Source: Berberis thunbergii (taxonomy: Eukaryota > Streptophyta > Magnoliopsida > Ranunculales > Berberidaceae). Taken from it: 64,000 nucleotides of DNA. The notes below the pieces were generated by a model. It saw only the letters and a list, made by a program, of their open reading frames with translations. It ran no database searches and was not told the DNA's origin. The stretch lies in NCBI GenBank assembly GCA_003290165.1, contig QNQO01000223.1:310001-374000 (forward strand). The letters are read 5' to 3'. This document shows positions 32,975-45,419 of this stretch, one piece after another. Both the position numbers and the translations under genes were made by a program. Numbering within the stretch: position 1 is the stretch's first letter; every line of letters begins with the position of its first letter.

Positions 32975-35900
32975 TACAGTAAGTCAATCCTAATGCTCCT
33001 TTAGCATTTTTTCTTGGTAGTTAAAAAAAATAGGCACCACTATGTGCTTATACAGTGAAAAATCTAGTACTGTTTAAACCTTGGTTGTATTTTTGCTGTG
33101 CTCATTTTGTTGCATTCGTGATAGTTTTAGGTAAATGGAAAGAGGTAATCAGTCTATTGAGTTAAAATGAAGCTCTGAATTCAATTATTTCATTCTATTT
33201 CTTCTCTTATAACTTCTTAAGATAACAGATGATAGCATTTGGAGAACTGTGGAATCGCACCAAAAAGTTATTCTGTTATTTTTTTGGGTAAGCAAGACAA
33301 GCATATTTTTTTGGGAGAAAAAGCTGCAAAGAGCATGGAGCTCTCCTTTAATACAAATCATGTTTGGTTTGCTTGATTCTTGGACCTTGATTTGCTTGAT
33401 TGTAGAATATCTCCAATGATTGCATCCCGTATGTGTTTGACTGAAAACATCTATAATATAGCATTCACAACTTCCATATTTGCATAATAGAGAGCATCCA
33501 TCTTCCATATGTTTGTTTTATTTCATACAATCCATAACTTCCTCATTGTTCTTCGATTTCCCCCTTAAATGTAGTTCATTAATCTAGTACGCCATACTAC
33601 ACTTGTGAGGATACACATGATTTAGTAGCCAGCTAACCTCTATTCTGGAAGATGCCTTTTTGTGTTGGCACGGAAGTGCTAGCTTGTCATTCATATTTTC
33701 ATGTAAGATCCCCATTTCATTGTTATTCATTGTTGGTCTTCGTGTATAGCTCTTAGGAAAGAAAAGAAAAAGAAAGCCTTGCATGAGGAATAAGAGATGG
33801 TCAGATTAGCCAAGGACACTGCCTAGTGATCTCATCGGGGACACAATAAAGGCCATAAGGGAGAGTGTGACCCTTTTGCAGAACGTAGGCAAGTCATCCT
33901 TGGCTACCAAACCCGACTCTTCATCGTCATGTGTAAGACCTTCATTTCATCTTCATGTGTAAGACCTTCATTTCATCTTCATGTATTATTGATCCTGTAT
34001 GTATGTGGCTTTAGAAATTAAAGAAAAGACAGTCTTGCATGATGATTAAGAGACAGTCAGGTTAGCCAAGGAGGCTGCCTATGAGCCACATTAGGGACAT
34101 AAGTCCATAAATGGGGACACCCTTTTGAGGATATTAAGCAAGTCATCCTTGGCTACCCAACATGACTCTACGTCTTCATGTAAGACCCCCATTTCCTCTT
34201 TCTCTCATCACATATTGCTTTACTACTCTACACCAGTTCGTCAATGCAAGAGCCTGTATTTATAGATCCGTGTTTTGAAAGATAAGATTTTTATCTTGAT
34301 TAAGTTTCCTTATAATTTTACCTTAATTGGGTTTCTTATCTCGGCAAACACACTTTTATTCGGTCATTTGGATGCCAAGATAGGGAATATATTCTTGTGA
34401 TACATATCCATTGACCGATACTTGATAAAGCTCTGTCCACGTCTTTATGCATGACTGGGTAATCAAAGATGGAATTCTGATGAGAACAAAGGAAATTAAC
34501 CACAAAGAGATGGGTTCCTGACCAACGTTGTGTCATGTGAACGTATTGATTCTAAAATTTATGACCCATAACTCCCATACTGTTGGACATGGTGCCTTGC
34601 AAAAATACTTTTTCTCATGGTTCAAGAGTCATGTGGTAATCAGTATAAGGATCCTTGTAAATATAAATTAGGTTAATTTCTTTGGTCTGTCTTACTGATG
34701 CAGGGTTGAACTGTATATACACATTTTTTTTCGACCCATTTAAATTTGGTCTTTCATATCGACAAACAAAAGCAGGGTTCTTGAAACCAATCCATAAAGA
34801 TGTGCAAATCTCTGTATGTTGACATGAAACTTTTTATGTAAGGATATAGCCTTTAAGATGTTAAAAGGTCAACTGAAGTTATTCAAAACTCAAGTTGTCA
34901 ACTGAGCATTGCATGTGAATGGTTATTGGGAATATTAGAAAGCTTTAGGGGAACTTTTGCTTTCTGTTCATTGACATTCTTACATATCTTCTTCAAATTA
35001 TCAAGCTCCACTCGCAACATCAAGAGGAAGATGAACATCTCTGTATAAGCTGACTTTGTGTCATACAAATCACATCACAAGAACATATTCTTTGTCATGG
35101 ACACCTAAATGTCATGGGGTGGATGGAGAGATCGATAATTCGAGATGTACTAGAAAGTAGGTTTGGTGTATGTGATAGAGCAATATGTGTCCAAGGAAAG
35201 AGAGGTCTTACATGGAGATAAAAGGGATGTTTTATCCTTGGTGGTATCCCATGGTCTTAAATCATCACATTTGAGTAAGGGATTTTTTTTTATCCTTTTT
35301 AGTCTCTAAAACCACAATTCAGCAATTCTGGTTTGGCACTCTGAGGCAAGATATGAGTGATGGATTAAGTTCTGAAGTCTCCAAGTAGTAATTTATAATA
35401 CTTGTATACCTTTTGGAACTTATAGTACGATCTAATCACCAATATGCAGGTGCTTGAGATGGTCCTAACCTAGTTTCTGGCGATTAAACAATGGTCCGTA
35501 ATGATGCTAATGTTCCTTAGCATTTTTGTCTTGGTCGTTAAATAGAGTTGGGCACCACGATGTGCTAACGTGTTGTGAAAAATCTAGTACTGTTCAAACC
35601 TTGGTTGCATTTTTGCTGTGATCATTTTATTGCACTCCTGATGGTATTAGGTGAATGGAAAGAGGTAAAATCAGTTATTGAGTTAAAAGGACGCACTAAT
35701 TGAACTCAGTTATTTCATCTAACATGACTAATCGAAAATGCACATTCACTACAAGTTAGTTTTTCTAATACAAGTTAGTTACTAGTATTACATGCCATAA
35801 TTTTCCCCATTTAAAGCATGAGCCCAGATGCAGATAAAGGTTTAAGTAGCTTGGATCCTTAGTGGCTTGGGATTGTAAATCATTTGCGATAAATGTAGGA

Positions 35901-36134
35901 GAAACTTGGATCCTAGAAACAGATGAAGAATGTCCAGCCCATCTGATGTTGGAGTCTGACATAGTCTGTATTCACTCTTGTCCTTTGTTAGTCTAGTATT
36001 TGTCTCTGTTTTCAAACAATATTGACCGTATTTGACTTATAGTACTTATCTCTTAGAAAGGACAGTATTTTTCCTACATGCATATGATTGCTAATCATAT
36101 ATACATACAAATATTTTTTGTTTTCCATGCATTT
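32975..36134. repeat. Duplicated flank Y, non-coding, with internal near-repeats
   Basis: A block with CTAATGCTCCTTTAGCATTT and AACCTTGGTTGTATTTTTG occurs at 32980-33190, again (diverged) at 35490-35760, and at 54740-54960. Another block (GAGGATACACATGATTTAG, ACCTCTATTCTGGAAG) occurs at 33470-33700 and 60690-60860. A third (GGTTAGCCAAGGA, CAAGTCATCCTTGGCTACC) occurs at 33780-33950 and 34035-34200, and in part near 61050. I see no gene that I can support. The AT-rich 3' end may include the TIFY gene 3' UTR. Confidence 0.65.
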
Positions 36135-39100
36135 TTAATATGCGCCATCATCATTCTTGGGCTTCTTCACTTGTGAAGTTCCAACTTCATCATTCTTTTG
36201 TCCTACAACTTGCTGGCCCTTTGATCTCGGAACATCGCCATCTTTGCACCTACAACAATGGCATTGTCAGGTTTTTCTCGTTTCCTTTTAGTTACTGAAC
36301 TAGGCTGGCACTCAATGTAATCATAATCCTGTACATCATCGCCTGTGCTAAATTATCTAACTTGTAAGAATTAGTACTACGGGTTGATGCACCATGACTT
36401 GAGATTGAGAGAAATGGAATTTTTTTTTGTTTTTTTGTTTTGCTCATTTGGTCATAATTATTCGATAGGAATTATGACTCACATAATTTATTTTTACCGA
36501 AACACAAACTAATAGTTTGACAATTTCTGAGTCTCACATTGTAACCTAAGCACACATGTACTATGCTACCACACAGAGCATACTATCTTCTTCTAGCATG
36601 CAGAATATATGAAATCAAGAAAAAATAAACACCAAAATCAATTTACCTCCTTGCGTTGCGCTGCTCGATGAACCGAATAATTGAGTTCCGGCGAGCAAGC
36701 TCGACTCTACTAACTCCTGCAGCTGTAATCAACCGAGCACAAAAATGAGATTGAGAGGGGTTTTGTCAAATTCAACTAGTTATACAAATAACATGGTTAT
36801 ACATAGAAGAAATAACCTTTGACAGCTTGGTTGAGTCCGTTAAGCCCTATTGGATTTTCATTTGGAGGTTGTATAAAATCAGAGGGCTCTGGCACAGGTT
36901 CAGGGACTTTGCAGTCCGCTGTTTTGCAGAACATCATCAGCAACTCCGCCTATACCAAAACCACCCCAAAAACATAAACTGAAAATAATATAGTAAAATA
37001 ATATTAAACCTTTGTAACGCATCAGTCAATAGACAATACCTTTTCAGGAGGGAGATTGAAGGATGAAACAGATCCCCTGTAGAAAACTGTTACAGGCATC
37101 GGAGGTGGTGGTGGAGGCACAGCCATTGCCCTGCAAGGTACAAATAATTCCAAAGATCATCATAAATCACACAAATGTTGTAAAAACTAAGCAAAAATGG
37201 TTATTTAGTTATCTTGATTACATCCATGGTCGTCGCTGGACAGGCCTCCTAGGGGCTGCTGGTAGGGCTGTCGAAGGAGGAGAATCTATTTGTCGCTTCA
37301 TTCCTGTAATGTAAAAACTTCATTTTCTAGGTAAAATATTTAAAAGAGAAAAAAAAAGTGAACAAAAGATAGCAAATTAATTACGACTATTTCCATGATT
37401 GTAGTAGGTCTGATAGCTAGCTTTGGAACCTGATGAACAAGCTTCAACCCGTTCAGATTTGGGTTTCGGGGCTGGTGGTGGAGGCACAGTCATTGCCCTG
37501 CAAGGTACAAATAATTTCAAATCATCATAAATCATACAAATGTTGTAAAACTAAGCAAAAATGGTTATTTAGTTATTTGGATTACATCCACGGACGGCGC
37601 TGGACAGGATGCCTAGGGGCTGCTGGTAGCTGGACAGGGCGCCTAGGGGCTGCTGGTAGGGCTGGCGCAGGAGTCCTATCTATTTGACGCTTCATACCTG
37701 TAATGGCAAAACTTCATTTTTTTATTTTTATTTTTTTTTTTTTTTTAAACCTTCATTTTCTAGGTAAAATAATTAACAGTGAAAAAAAAGTGAACATAAG
37801 ATAGCAAATCAATTAAGACAATTTCCAGGATTGTAGCTCGGATAGTTAGCTTTGGAACCTGATGAACAAGCACCAACCCGTTCAGATTCGGGTTTCGGCA
37901 TTGAAGGTGGTGGTGGAGGCACAGCCATTGCCCTGCAAGGTACAAATAATTCCAAAGATCATCATAAATCGTACAAATGTTGTAAAAACTAAGCAAAAAT
38001 GATGATTTTAGTTATCTTGACTACATCCATGGACGTCGCTGGACCGGCTGCCTGGGGGCTGGTAGGGCTGTCGGAGGAGGCGAATCTTTTTGTCGCTTCA
38101 TTCCTGTAATGGAAAAACTTCATTTTCTAGGTAAAATAATTAAAAGAGGAAAAAAAAAGTGAACAAAAGGTAGCAAATTAATTAAGACTATTTCAATGAT
38201 TGTAGTAAGTCTAAGAGCTAGCTTTGGAACCTGATGAACAAGCTTCAACCCGTTCAGATTTGGGTTTCGGCATTGGGGCTGGTGGTGGAGGCACAGTCAT
38301 TGCCCTGCAAGGTACAAATAATTTCAAAGATCATCATAAATCATACAAAATGTTGTAAAAACTAAGCAAAAATGGTTATTTAGTTATCTGGATTACATCC
38401 ACGGACGGCGCTGAACAGGATGCCTAGGGGCTGCTGGTCGCTGGACAGGGCGCCTAGGGGCTTCTGGTAGGGCTGGCGCAGGAGTCGTATCTATTTGACG
38501 CTTCATACCTGTAATGGAAAAACTTCATTTTTTTTTATTTTATTTTTTTAAACCTTCATTTTCTAGGTAAAATAATTAACAGTGAAAAAAAAAGTGAACA
38601 TAAGATAGCAAATCAATTAAGACTATTTCCAGGATTGTAGCTCGGATAACTAGCTTTGGAACCTGATGAACAAGCACCAACCCGTTCAGATTCGGGTTTT
38701 GGCATCGAAGGTGGTGGTGGAGGCACAGCCATTGCCCTGCAAGGTACAAATAATTCCAAAGATCATCATAAATCGTACAAATGTTGTAAAAACTAAGCAA
38801 AAATGATGATTTTAGTTATCTTGATTACATCCATGGACGTCGCTGGACCGGCTGCCTGGGGGCTGGTAGGGCTGTCGGAGGAGGCGAATCTATTTGTAGC
38901 TTCATTCCTGTAATGGAAAAACTTCATTTTCTAGGTAAAATAATTAAAAGATAAAAAAAAATGTGAACAAAAGATAGCAAATTAATTAAGACTATTTCCA
39001 TGATTGTAGTAGGTCTGATAGCTAGCTTTGGAACCTGATGAACAAGCTTCAACCCGTTCAGATTTGGGTTTCAGCGTGGGGGCTAGTGGTGGAGGCACAG

Positions 39101-39524
39101 TCGTCATTGCCCTGCGAGGTACAAATAATTTCAAAGATCATCATAAATCATACAAAATGTTGTAAAAACTAAGCAAAAATGGTTATTTAGTTATCTGTAT
39201 TACATCCACGGACGTCGCTGGACAGGGTGCCTAGGGGCTGCTGGTAAGGCTGGCGGAGGAGGCATGTCTATTTGACGCTTCATCCCTGTAATGGAAGAAC
39301 TTCATTTTCTAGGTAAAATAATTAAAAGTGAAAAAACAGTGAACAAAAGATAGCAAATTAATTAAGGCTATTTCCATGATTATAGATAAAGAAAGCTAGC
39401 TAGCTTTGGAACCTGATGAACAAGATTCAGGTTGAGGCTTGGGTTTCGTCATCTGCGTCGGCATTGGGGCTGGAGGAGGAAGATCGCTCTCAACCTTGAT
39501 TTCCTTTCCTCTCGAATTCTTCAT
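36135..39524 (-). CDS. TIFY/JAZ-like protein, gene 1, with amplified proline-rich exon pair
   Basis: TIFY/JAZ proteins are nuclear repressors in jasmonate signalling. The ZIM domain recruits NINJA/TOPLESS, and the Jas motif binds MYC factors and COI1. Exon 1 (39413-39524) starts MKNSRGKEIKVESDLPPPAP. Eleven alternating small exons follow: six A exons (such as GMKRQIDMPPPPALPAAPRH ending PVQRRPWM) and five B exons (AMTVPPPPAPMPKPKSERVE, then ACSSG). The TIFY exon (37040-37130) reads PVTVFYRGSVSSFNLPPEK, a variant of TIFYxG. The ZIM end (36817-36949) has AELLMMFCKTADCKVPEP. The Jas-like exon (36647-36722) has VELARRNSIIRFIEQRNARR. The last exon ends at 36135. Introns obey GT-AG and phases join throughout. 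The Jas motif is divergent and no PY follows, so COI1 binding is doubtful. Confidence 0.75.
37220..39290 (-). repeat. Tandem amplification of a two-exon cassette in TIFY gene 1
   Basis: A exons start near 37307, 37697, 38106, 38511, 38910 and 39285, so unit length alternates near 360-380 and 430-440 bp. The higher-order unit is about 800-810 bp. Introns are duplicated too (shared TTCATTTTCTAGGTAAAATA and GTACAAATAATTCCAAAGAT). Each A exon begins in phase 1 and ends in phase 2. Each B exon begins in phase 2 and ends in phase 1. Any number of A+B pairs therefore keeps the frame. Two A exons (near 37590 and 38400) carry an internal duplication of AAPRRPVQ-type units. Confidence 0.9.
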
Positions 39525-39582
39525 TTTTTCACTCTCTCAGAAGCTCAACACAAGCACTACAACAAAAATGTGACAGAGACTG

Positions 39583-39673
39583 TTTTATAGAGAGAGAACA
39601 CGAGAGAAAGATGAGCGCTTGTTAAAGAGAGAAGAGCACAGAAGCTTCAATGCACGTCTTTTATGTCCACGTG
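39583..39673 (-). promoter_or_regulatory. TIFY gene 1 promoter: TATA box and G-box
   Basis: On the minus strand TATAAAA (39583-39589) lies 59 bases before the ATG at 39524. CACGTG (39668-39673), the G-box bound by MYC2-type bHLH factors, lies about 80 bases further upstream. Both are in the same place in gene 3. Jasmonate control is an inference from the gene family and the motif. Confidence 0.6.
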
Positions 39674-40815
39674 GTTAATATATTTGAACAAACTCCATGG
39701 CAGGTTGCTTTGAATTACAATAACACCCTCTAGTTTTTGTCACCACGTTGGATTGCTATTGTGCTCCACCACAACAATCCATCCCATGCCTTAAATTAAA
39801 ATAGGTCCAATTTCCACCGCATTTTATTGGGGAGGTCAGGATTTTTTGAAATGAATTTGACCATTGTCTACTACATTGGTTTAGGGTAAGAAATTCTTAC
39901 TTCTTTAAGAATTTTTTTTTGAGACACAACCTACATTTTTTAGGGCAATAGCTACAATAATCAATAATCATGTCGTGTTTAATTTATTATAGAACGGATA
40001 TCTAGCACAATTGGTAAGACTTGCAACGGGATGTATCACAAGTCCAAGATTTGAATCCTAATGCATTGAGATGTATCATGCCCAAAATGTCTTTGTAAGT
40101 ACCTTCGAGCTAGATCCTTGTTAAGGGCCAATCAAGAAATGAGTTTTAAGTAATTTGACAATATGAATCTCAAAGACATAGTCCGAACTATAAATCATAA
40201 CGGTCTCGTAGTTTGACTCGTGTTATCTTGAGATCATTTGATAATTAACGAATTTGTTAACAAAATTCGTTAAAGTCCTTATTTTACTCTACACGTGAAT
40301 ACCCGAGAAGTTAGGAATCCAATAGGTTAAACACGACAAAATTAATGTGCTTGGCGACAAAAGCAACTTTTAGATGTAAAAGTTAAGTGTCGTTGCATTT
40401 AGTTGGACCTGATGATTCCAAGAATGTAATAATCGAATGATATAATAAATTGTTAGGAAGTTTAATATTATTATTTACGGATAAAATAAAACACCAAACA
40501 TTTATATTAATTAAATAAGAGATAATTTGCATTTGGGTCTTATAGCACTTTTGAATTTTGGTCTCAATTTTGAGTCCGCCTCAAAGACCATTTGACCCCT
40601 ATGTCTGTCAATTGGTATAAATTGTCAGACCTAAAGTCTTAAGTTTATCTATGTCAAAGTCAATATTATTTCAAAATACTAAAAATTCATTTAGTTACTG
40701 GGGCAGAGAGTTGCACATGGTCAACATGATCTTTGGATTTAGACTTCAAATTGGATAAACTTGAAATCCAAACTCAAAATTGATAATCATGAGATACAAA
40801 TACAAACTCAATGGT
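39674..40815. other. Intergenic region between TIFY genes 1 and 2
   Basis: It repeats the sequence upstream of gene 2 (about 48680-50700), including GGTTAAACACGAC-type text and a tRNA-like element. From about 40512 to 40800 it holds a diverged copy of the MITE seen at 49498-49843 (start GATAATTTGCATTTGGGTC). No gene is seen. Confidence 0.6.
39996..40135 (+). mobile_element. tRNA-derived SINE-like sequence
   Basis: A-box-like TAGCACAATTGGTAAGACTT and B-box-like GATTTGAATCC (about 40051-40061) resemble a tRNA gene body but lack a foldable tRNA. A close copy lies at 48959-49120 in the duplicated segment, so it predates the TIFY duplication. Confidence 0.5.
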
Positions 40816-41591
40816 TCAAGCTTTCTTCCTCACACATGAAGTACCCACTTCATCACGCCTTTGTTTTTTATTCTGGCCCTTGCACCTACAACAATGACAT
40901 TGTCTATAAATAAATATTTTGATCTAGTTAATTTTAATCCTGCGAACTTTACAGATTAGTTCTAAGGGCCTCCTCAAAGCACAAATACTATGGAGAAGGT
41001 GTTTGGTGTTCCTTTAATTTTGAAAAGAATATTTTACTTAGTTGACTTTTTTTTTTTTTTTTTTTTCTATTCTTCTTTCTTTTTTAAAATTTTACTTAGT
41101 TGACTCAGTGTTGTAAAAATCATTATTAATTTTGTTTTATAGGTCAAAGTAGAAGTGAATGTTGCCTTTTGCCTCAAGTTGGTGAGAGGATAGAAAAACA
41201 CTGGTGACAATGAGACGTTATCTTTACATGATTTTTCAGTTTTTCTGGGCTCTCATCACTTTCTATTAGATAGACCAACGCACCCTCCAGGTGCTTTTCC
41301 TTTTGCTTTCACTTACTGAATACAAGCTGGTTCTCAATGTAGTCATAACTCTTTACGTCATCGCCTATGTTAAGTAAGTTATCTAATTTACAATCTTGTC
41401 CTTGTAAAAATTAGACATGGAGGAAATTTTGCTCCTTAGGTCATTGTTCAAAAGCAATTATGGTGCACATACTAAATTTGTCGACTGACCCAAGGAAATC
41501 GGTAGGTATTTTCATTTGATTTTGCTGAACCAAAAACTAGTGGTTGACATTTTTTTCGAGTCACACTATGACTTAAGCAACATATACTTGT

Positions 41592-44500
41592 TGGACGGTG
41601 AGTATTTGGGTAAGAAAGATTTCTAAAAGGAGTGAGTAAAGTAGAGGAGAGGAGAGGCTCTTGAACTCAATTTACTTGGCTTGACTTGGAGCAAATGACT
41701 TTATATCAACCTTATTTATAGGGATCTTGGATGACTCTAGAATCTAATAAAATGTTCTACATATCTTAGATATTTCTAGAGAACAACCTACCTAAGATAA
41801 ATCTAGACTTCAAAGAGAATTCTAGATAATGATTTTTCTATAACCTCTCTAGAAAAATTTACCTCTAGAGTATTCTACTTCTTGGATTCTCTAACCTATT
41901 GAGCTCAGCCCAAACCAACATACAACAAAAATAATGAAGCCCAACATCTTGGGCCAAATCAAGTTTACACATCAACACTCCCCCTTAAACTTGATTTTTT
42001 AACTCCCAGTAAACTTCTCATCTTGTAGGGGATTGGTGAATATGTCTGCAACTTGATCATGAGTTTTCACTTAATTCAATTGCACATCCTTCTTTGCTAT
42101 GCAATCTCTGATGCAGTGATATCGTGTCTCAATGTGTTTGCTTTTATCATAAAATACCAGATTATTTCCCAAGGCAATCACAGACTTGTTGTCGACATAT
42201 ATCTTCGTCGCTCCTTGATGTATTTTGAGTTCCTTCATCAAATTTCTAAGCCAGATTGTGTGACACACGCATGATGCCGCCACAACATATTCGGCTTCAC
42301 ATGTAGAAAGTGCAACAATCGGTTACTTTTTTGAGCTCCAGGTGAATGATGTGTCTCCCTTGAAAAACGCAAATCTACTGGTACTCTTTCAATCATCCAC
42401 ATCACCAGCCCAGTCACTATCACTATATCCAACTAACTCAAAGTTGTTAGATGGTGAATAACATAATCCATAATCCAACGTACCTTTGATATAGCGAAGG
42501 ATTCTTCTGGCGGTCTTCAAGTGAGTGGTGGTTGGAGCTTCCATGTAGCGACTTACCTGTCCGACTCCAAAGAGTATGTCCGGCCTTGTACATGTTAGGT
42601 ACCGCAGGCTTCCTACTAAGCTATTAAAATATGTAGGATCAACCTTTTTTTTTTTTTTTTTTCTTTCCCTTTTTCATGTTTTGATAATTTTATTCCACAT
42701 TCCACGGGAGTGCTTATGGGCTTGCAAGTGTCCATCCTAAATTTCTAAAGTACTTGTCTAGCATACTCTTCTTGGGAAATTAAAATTCCTCCTTTCTGTC
42801 TGTTTTACCTCTATGCTAAGTTAGTAGGACATGAGCCCGACATTCGTCATTTCAAATTCGTTGGCCATTGCTTTTTTGAAATCATCAAGCAAGCCTTGGT
42901 TGCTCCTGGTAAAAATCAAGTCATCCACGTAAAGGCACACGATCGAAATATCTTCTCCTTTGATCTTTATATAGAGGGCATGCTCGTAGGGACACTTTGT
43001 GAAGCCATTGTCTTGGAAGTACTTGTCGATCTGACTGTTCCATGCCCTTGGTGCTTGTTTTAACCCGTACAAAGCTTTCTTCAGCTTCAAGACTTTCTCT
43101 TCATGTCCCTTCACTTCAAAACCTGAAGGTTGCTTGATGTAGACTTCTTCTTCGAGTACCCCATATAGGAATGCAGACTTTACATCCATTTGGTGTATTT
43201 TCTACTTATTATGAGTTGCCATAGAAATAATTAGTCTAATAGTTTCTAATCGGGCTACTAGAGCAAATACTTCATCAAAGTCAATTCTAGCCTTTTGACT
43301 GTAGCCTTTCGTGACTAGTCTTGCCTTGTATCTTTCAATTTCTCCATTAGCATTCTTCTTTGCCTTGTACACCCATTTGATGCCTATCGCCTTTTGTCAT
43401 TTGGGAAGTGAGACGAGTTCCCATGTGTCGTTCTTCTCGATGGCCTTGATTTCTTCGTCCATCGCACCTCTCCACTTCTTATCATGTACAACTTCTTGAA
43501 AACTGTCTGGTTCACAATAAGCAAAGAGACAAAATAGAGTAAGATTATCTTGTCGGTAAGTTACCTCATATAGATCTTGAAGACTTCGTGTACGTGACAC
43601 ATCTATTTCACTTTGACTTCCACTTGAAACTGACAAGGGTGATGCGTCTCCATGAGTTGTTGATGTTGGCGAGGTAGATGGAGTCATGGGTTGTTGTTGA
43701 TTTCTTGGTCAATCCAGTAGCGTCTTCTCATTTTCTAACTCCGGAAAGAAATTGAAGTCTTCTGGATGGGATTTAAATTAAATCCCATTGCCCTTGTTCT
43801 TCGAATACCACGTCTCGGCTAATCACAATCCTCTTAGGATTGTACAACTTGTAACCTTTTGAGTTGGAGTCATAGCTGACAAAGATGAAACTCTTACTTT
43901 TGTCATCAAGTTTGGTTCTTCTCTCATCTGGTACATGAACATGGGCTATGCTTCCGAAGACCCTTATGTGGGAGATACCAGGCTTTCTTCCACTCCATGC
44001 TTCTTGTGGAGTCTTTCCCCACACACTTCTTGTTGGCGAATGGTTGGACAGGTAAATTGCGCAAGCCATTGCTTCTGCCCAGAACTCCTTGGGTAATTTC
44101 TTGCTTTTTAGCATGCTTCGTGCCATATCAAGGATGGTTCTATTCTTTCTTTCTGCAACACCGTTTGTTGGGGAGATCTTGGAACGATTAGAGGACACCG
44201 AATACCGTTTGCTTCACAGAACTCCAGGAATTCCTTAGATGTGTATTCTCCTCCTTGGTCAGATCTCAAGGCTTTAATCTCCCGTCCACTTTCTTTCTCT
44301 AATGTGGCTTTGAACTTCTTGAAGGCTTCAAAGACTTCTGTTTCAAAAAATACACACAGGTTTTTCTTGAAAAATCATCAATAAAGAGAAGGAAGTAATT
44401 TCTTTTACCAAGGGAACTTGGCTTGATTGGTCCACGAACATCTGTATGTATCAACTCCAGTGGTTTCTTGGCTCTCGAATTTGACTCTTTTGGAAAGCTC

Positions 44501-45263
44501 TTTCTGAATTGCTTCCCGAGTAAACATCCTTCACATAATTGTTCAGGGTGATTGATGCATGGTAAGCCCCTCACCATCTTCTTCTTGGATAGTAGCTCCA
44601 ATCCTCCAAAGTTGAGGTTCCCAAATCAAAGATTCCATAGCCATGACGCATCTTTGTAGCAAGCTTTCAGACATTTCGCGACATCATTTTGTATGTTGAT
44701 CAAGAACATTCTATTATTTGACATTGGCACTTTAGAAATTAAGTTATTCTTATCATCTCTTATTGAAAGGTTATAATCCTTCATACGTATGTCATAACCT
44801 TTCTCTAAGAGTTGTCCTAAGCTCAAGATATTACTTTTCATATTGGGAACATAGTAGACATTAGAAGTAAATTGATGTGTACCAACTTTCAAACGGATAA
44901 GGATGTTACCTCTTCCTTTCACTGCTGCTTTGGAATCATCTCCAAACGAGACATTTCCGCTCACCGATTCGTCTAGTTCGACGAACATATCTCTCCTTCC
45001 ACACATGTGATTGCTTGCATCAGTGTCAAGATGCCAAGAATTCGCTTGGCCACCATCATTCTTTTTCCCAACTAGAAGAAGTGTTTCTTTCGCATCGGTC
45101 TTCTCCTCCATGTAATTTGTCTTCTCTTTGACTCCGTTCTTGGGAGCTCTACATTCAGATGCATAATGCACCGACAATGGAGGAGAATATATGTCAGATG
45201 AGTTCTCTCAATTTTGTATAGAACATAGAATTCAATGACAAATAACATGTCTGGATACTCCAC
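41592..45263 (-). mobile_element. Ty1-copia element, 5'-truncated, multiply interrupted (minus strand)
   Basis: From right to left: a gag zinc-knuckle tail (HYASECRAP near 45175), protease (WHLDTDASNHMCG), GAG-pre-integrase, integrase with ELIHTDVRGP and NGVAERKNRTILDMARSML, RT with MDVKSAFLYGVLEEEVYIKQ and IVCLYVDDLIFT, and RNase H tail (YVDNKSVIALGNN). A purine tract (complement CTCCCCCTTAA, 41971-41985) precedes the 3' LTR (about 41592-41974). The 5' LTR and most of gag are gone. The open frame is broken many times. It sits in TIFY gene 2. Confidence 0.8.
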
Positions 45264-45419
45264 AGTAGAATGATGTTTTTAGGCGAAAGTTGGGACATCT
45301 CTCGGCGATGTTCTTGTCATGGCTGCACAAAAAGAACCTTCCAAGGGAGCTGTGGTCAGGTACAATGGAGGAGAATGATGTGCTTGTCATGTCATGTAAT
45401 TAATCGGTTGCCATCATGG

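Noticed and set aside
33185..33784. Minus-strand frames of 107 and 66 codons in block Y
   Set aside because: No recognisable domain, not conserved as a frame in the duplicated copy at 60374-60860, and AT-rich. Not supported as genes.
39996..40135. tRNA-like sequences at 9270, 39996 and 48959 as functional tRNA genes
   Set aside because: Only A-box- and B-box-like blocks are present. The acceptor and anticodon stems do not pair and the copies are followed by non-tRNA tails, so SINE-like is a better call.
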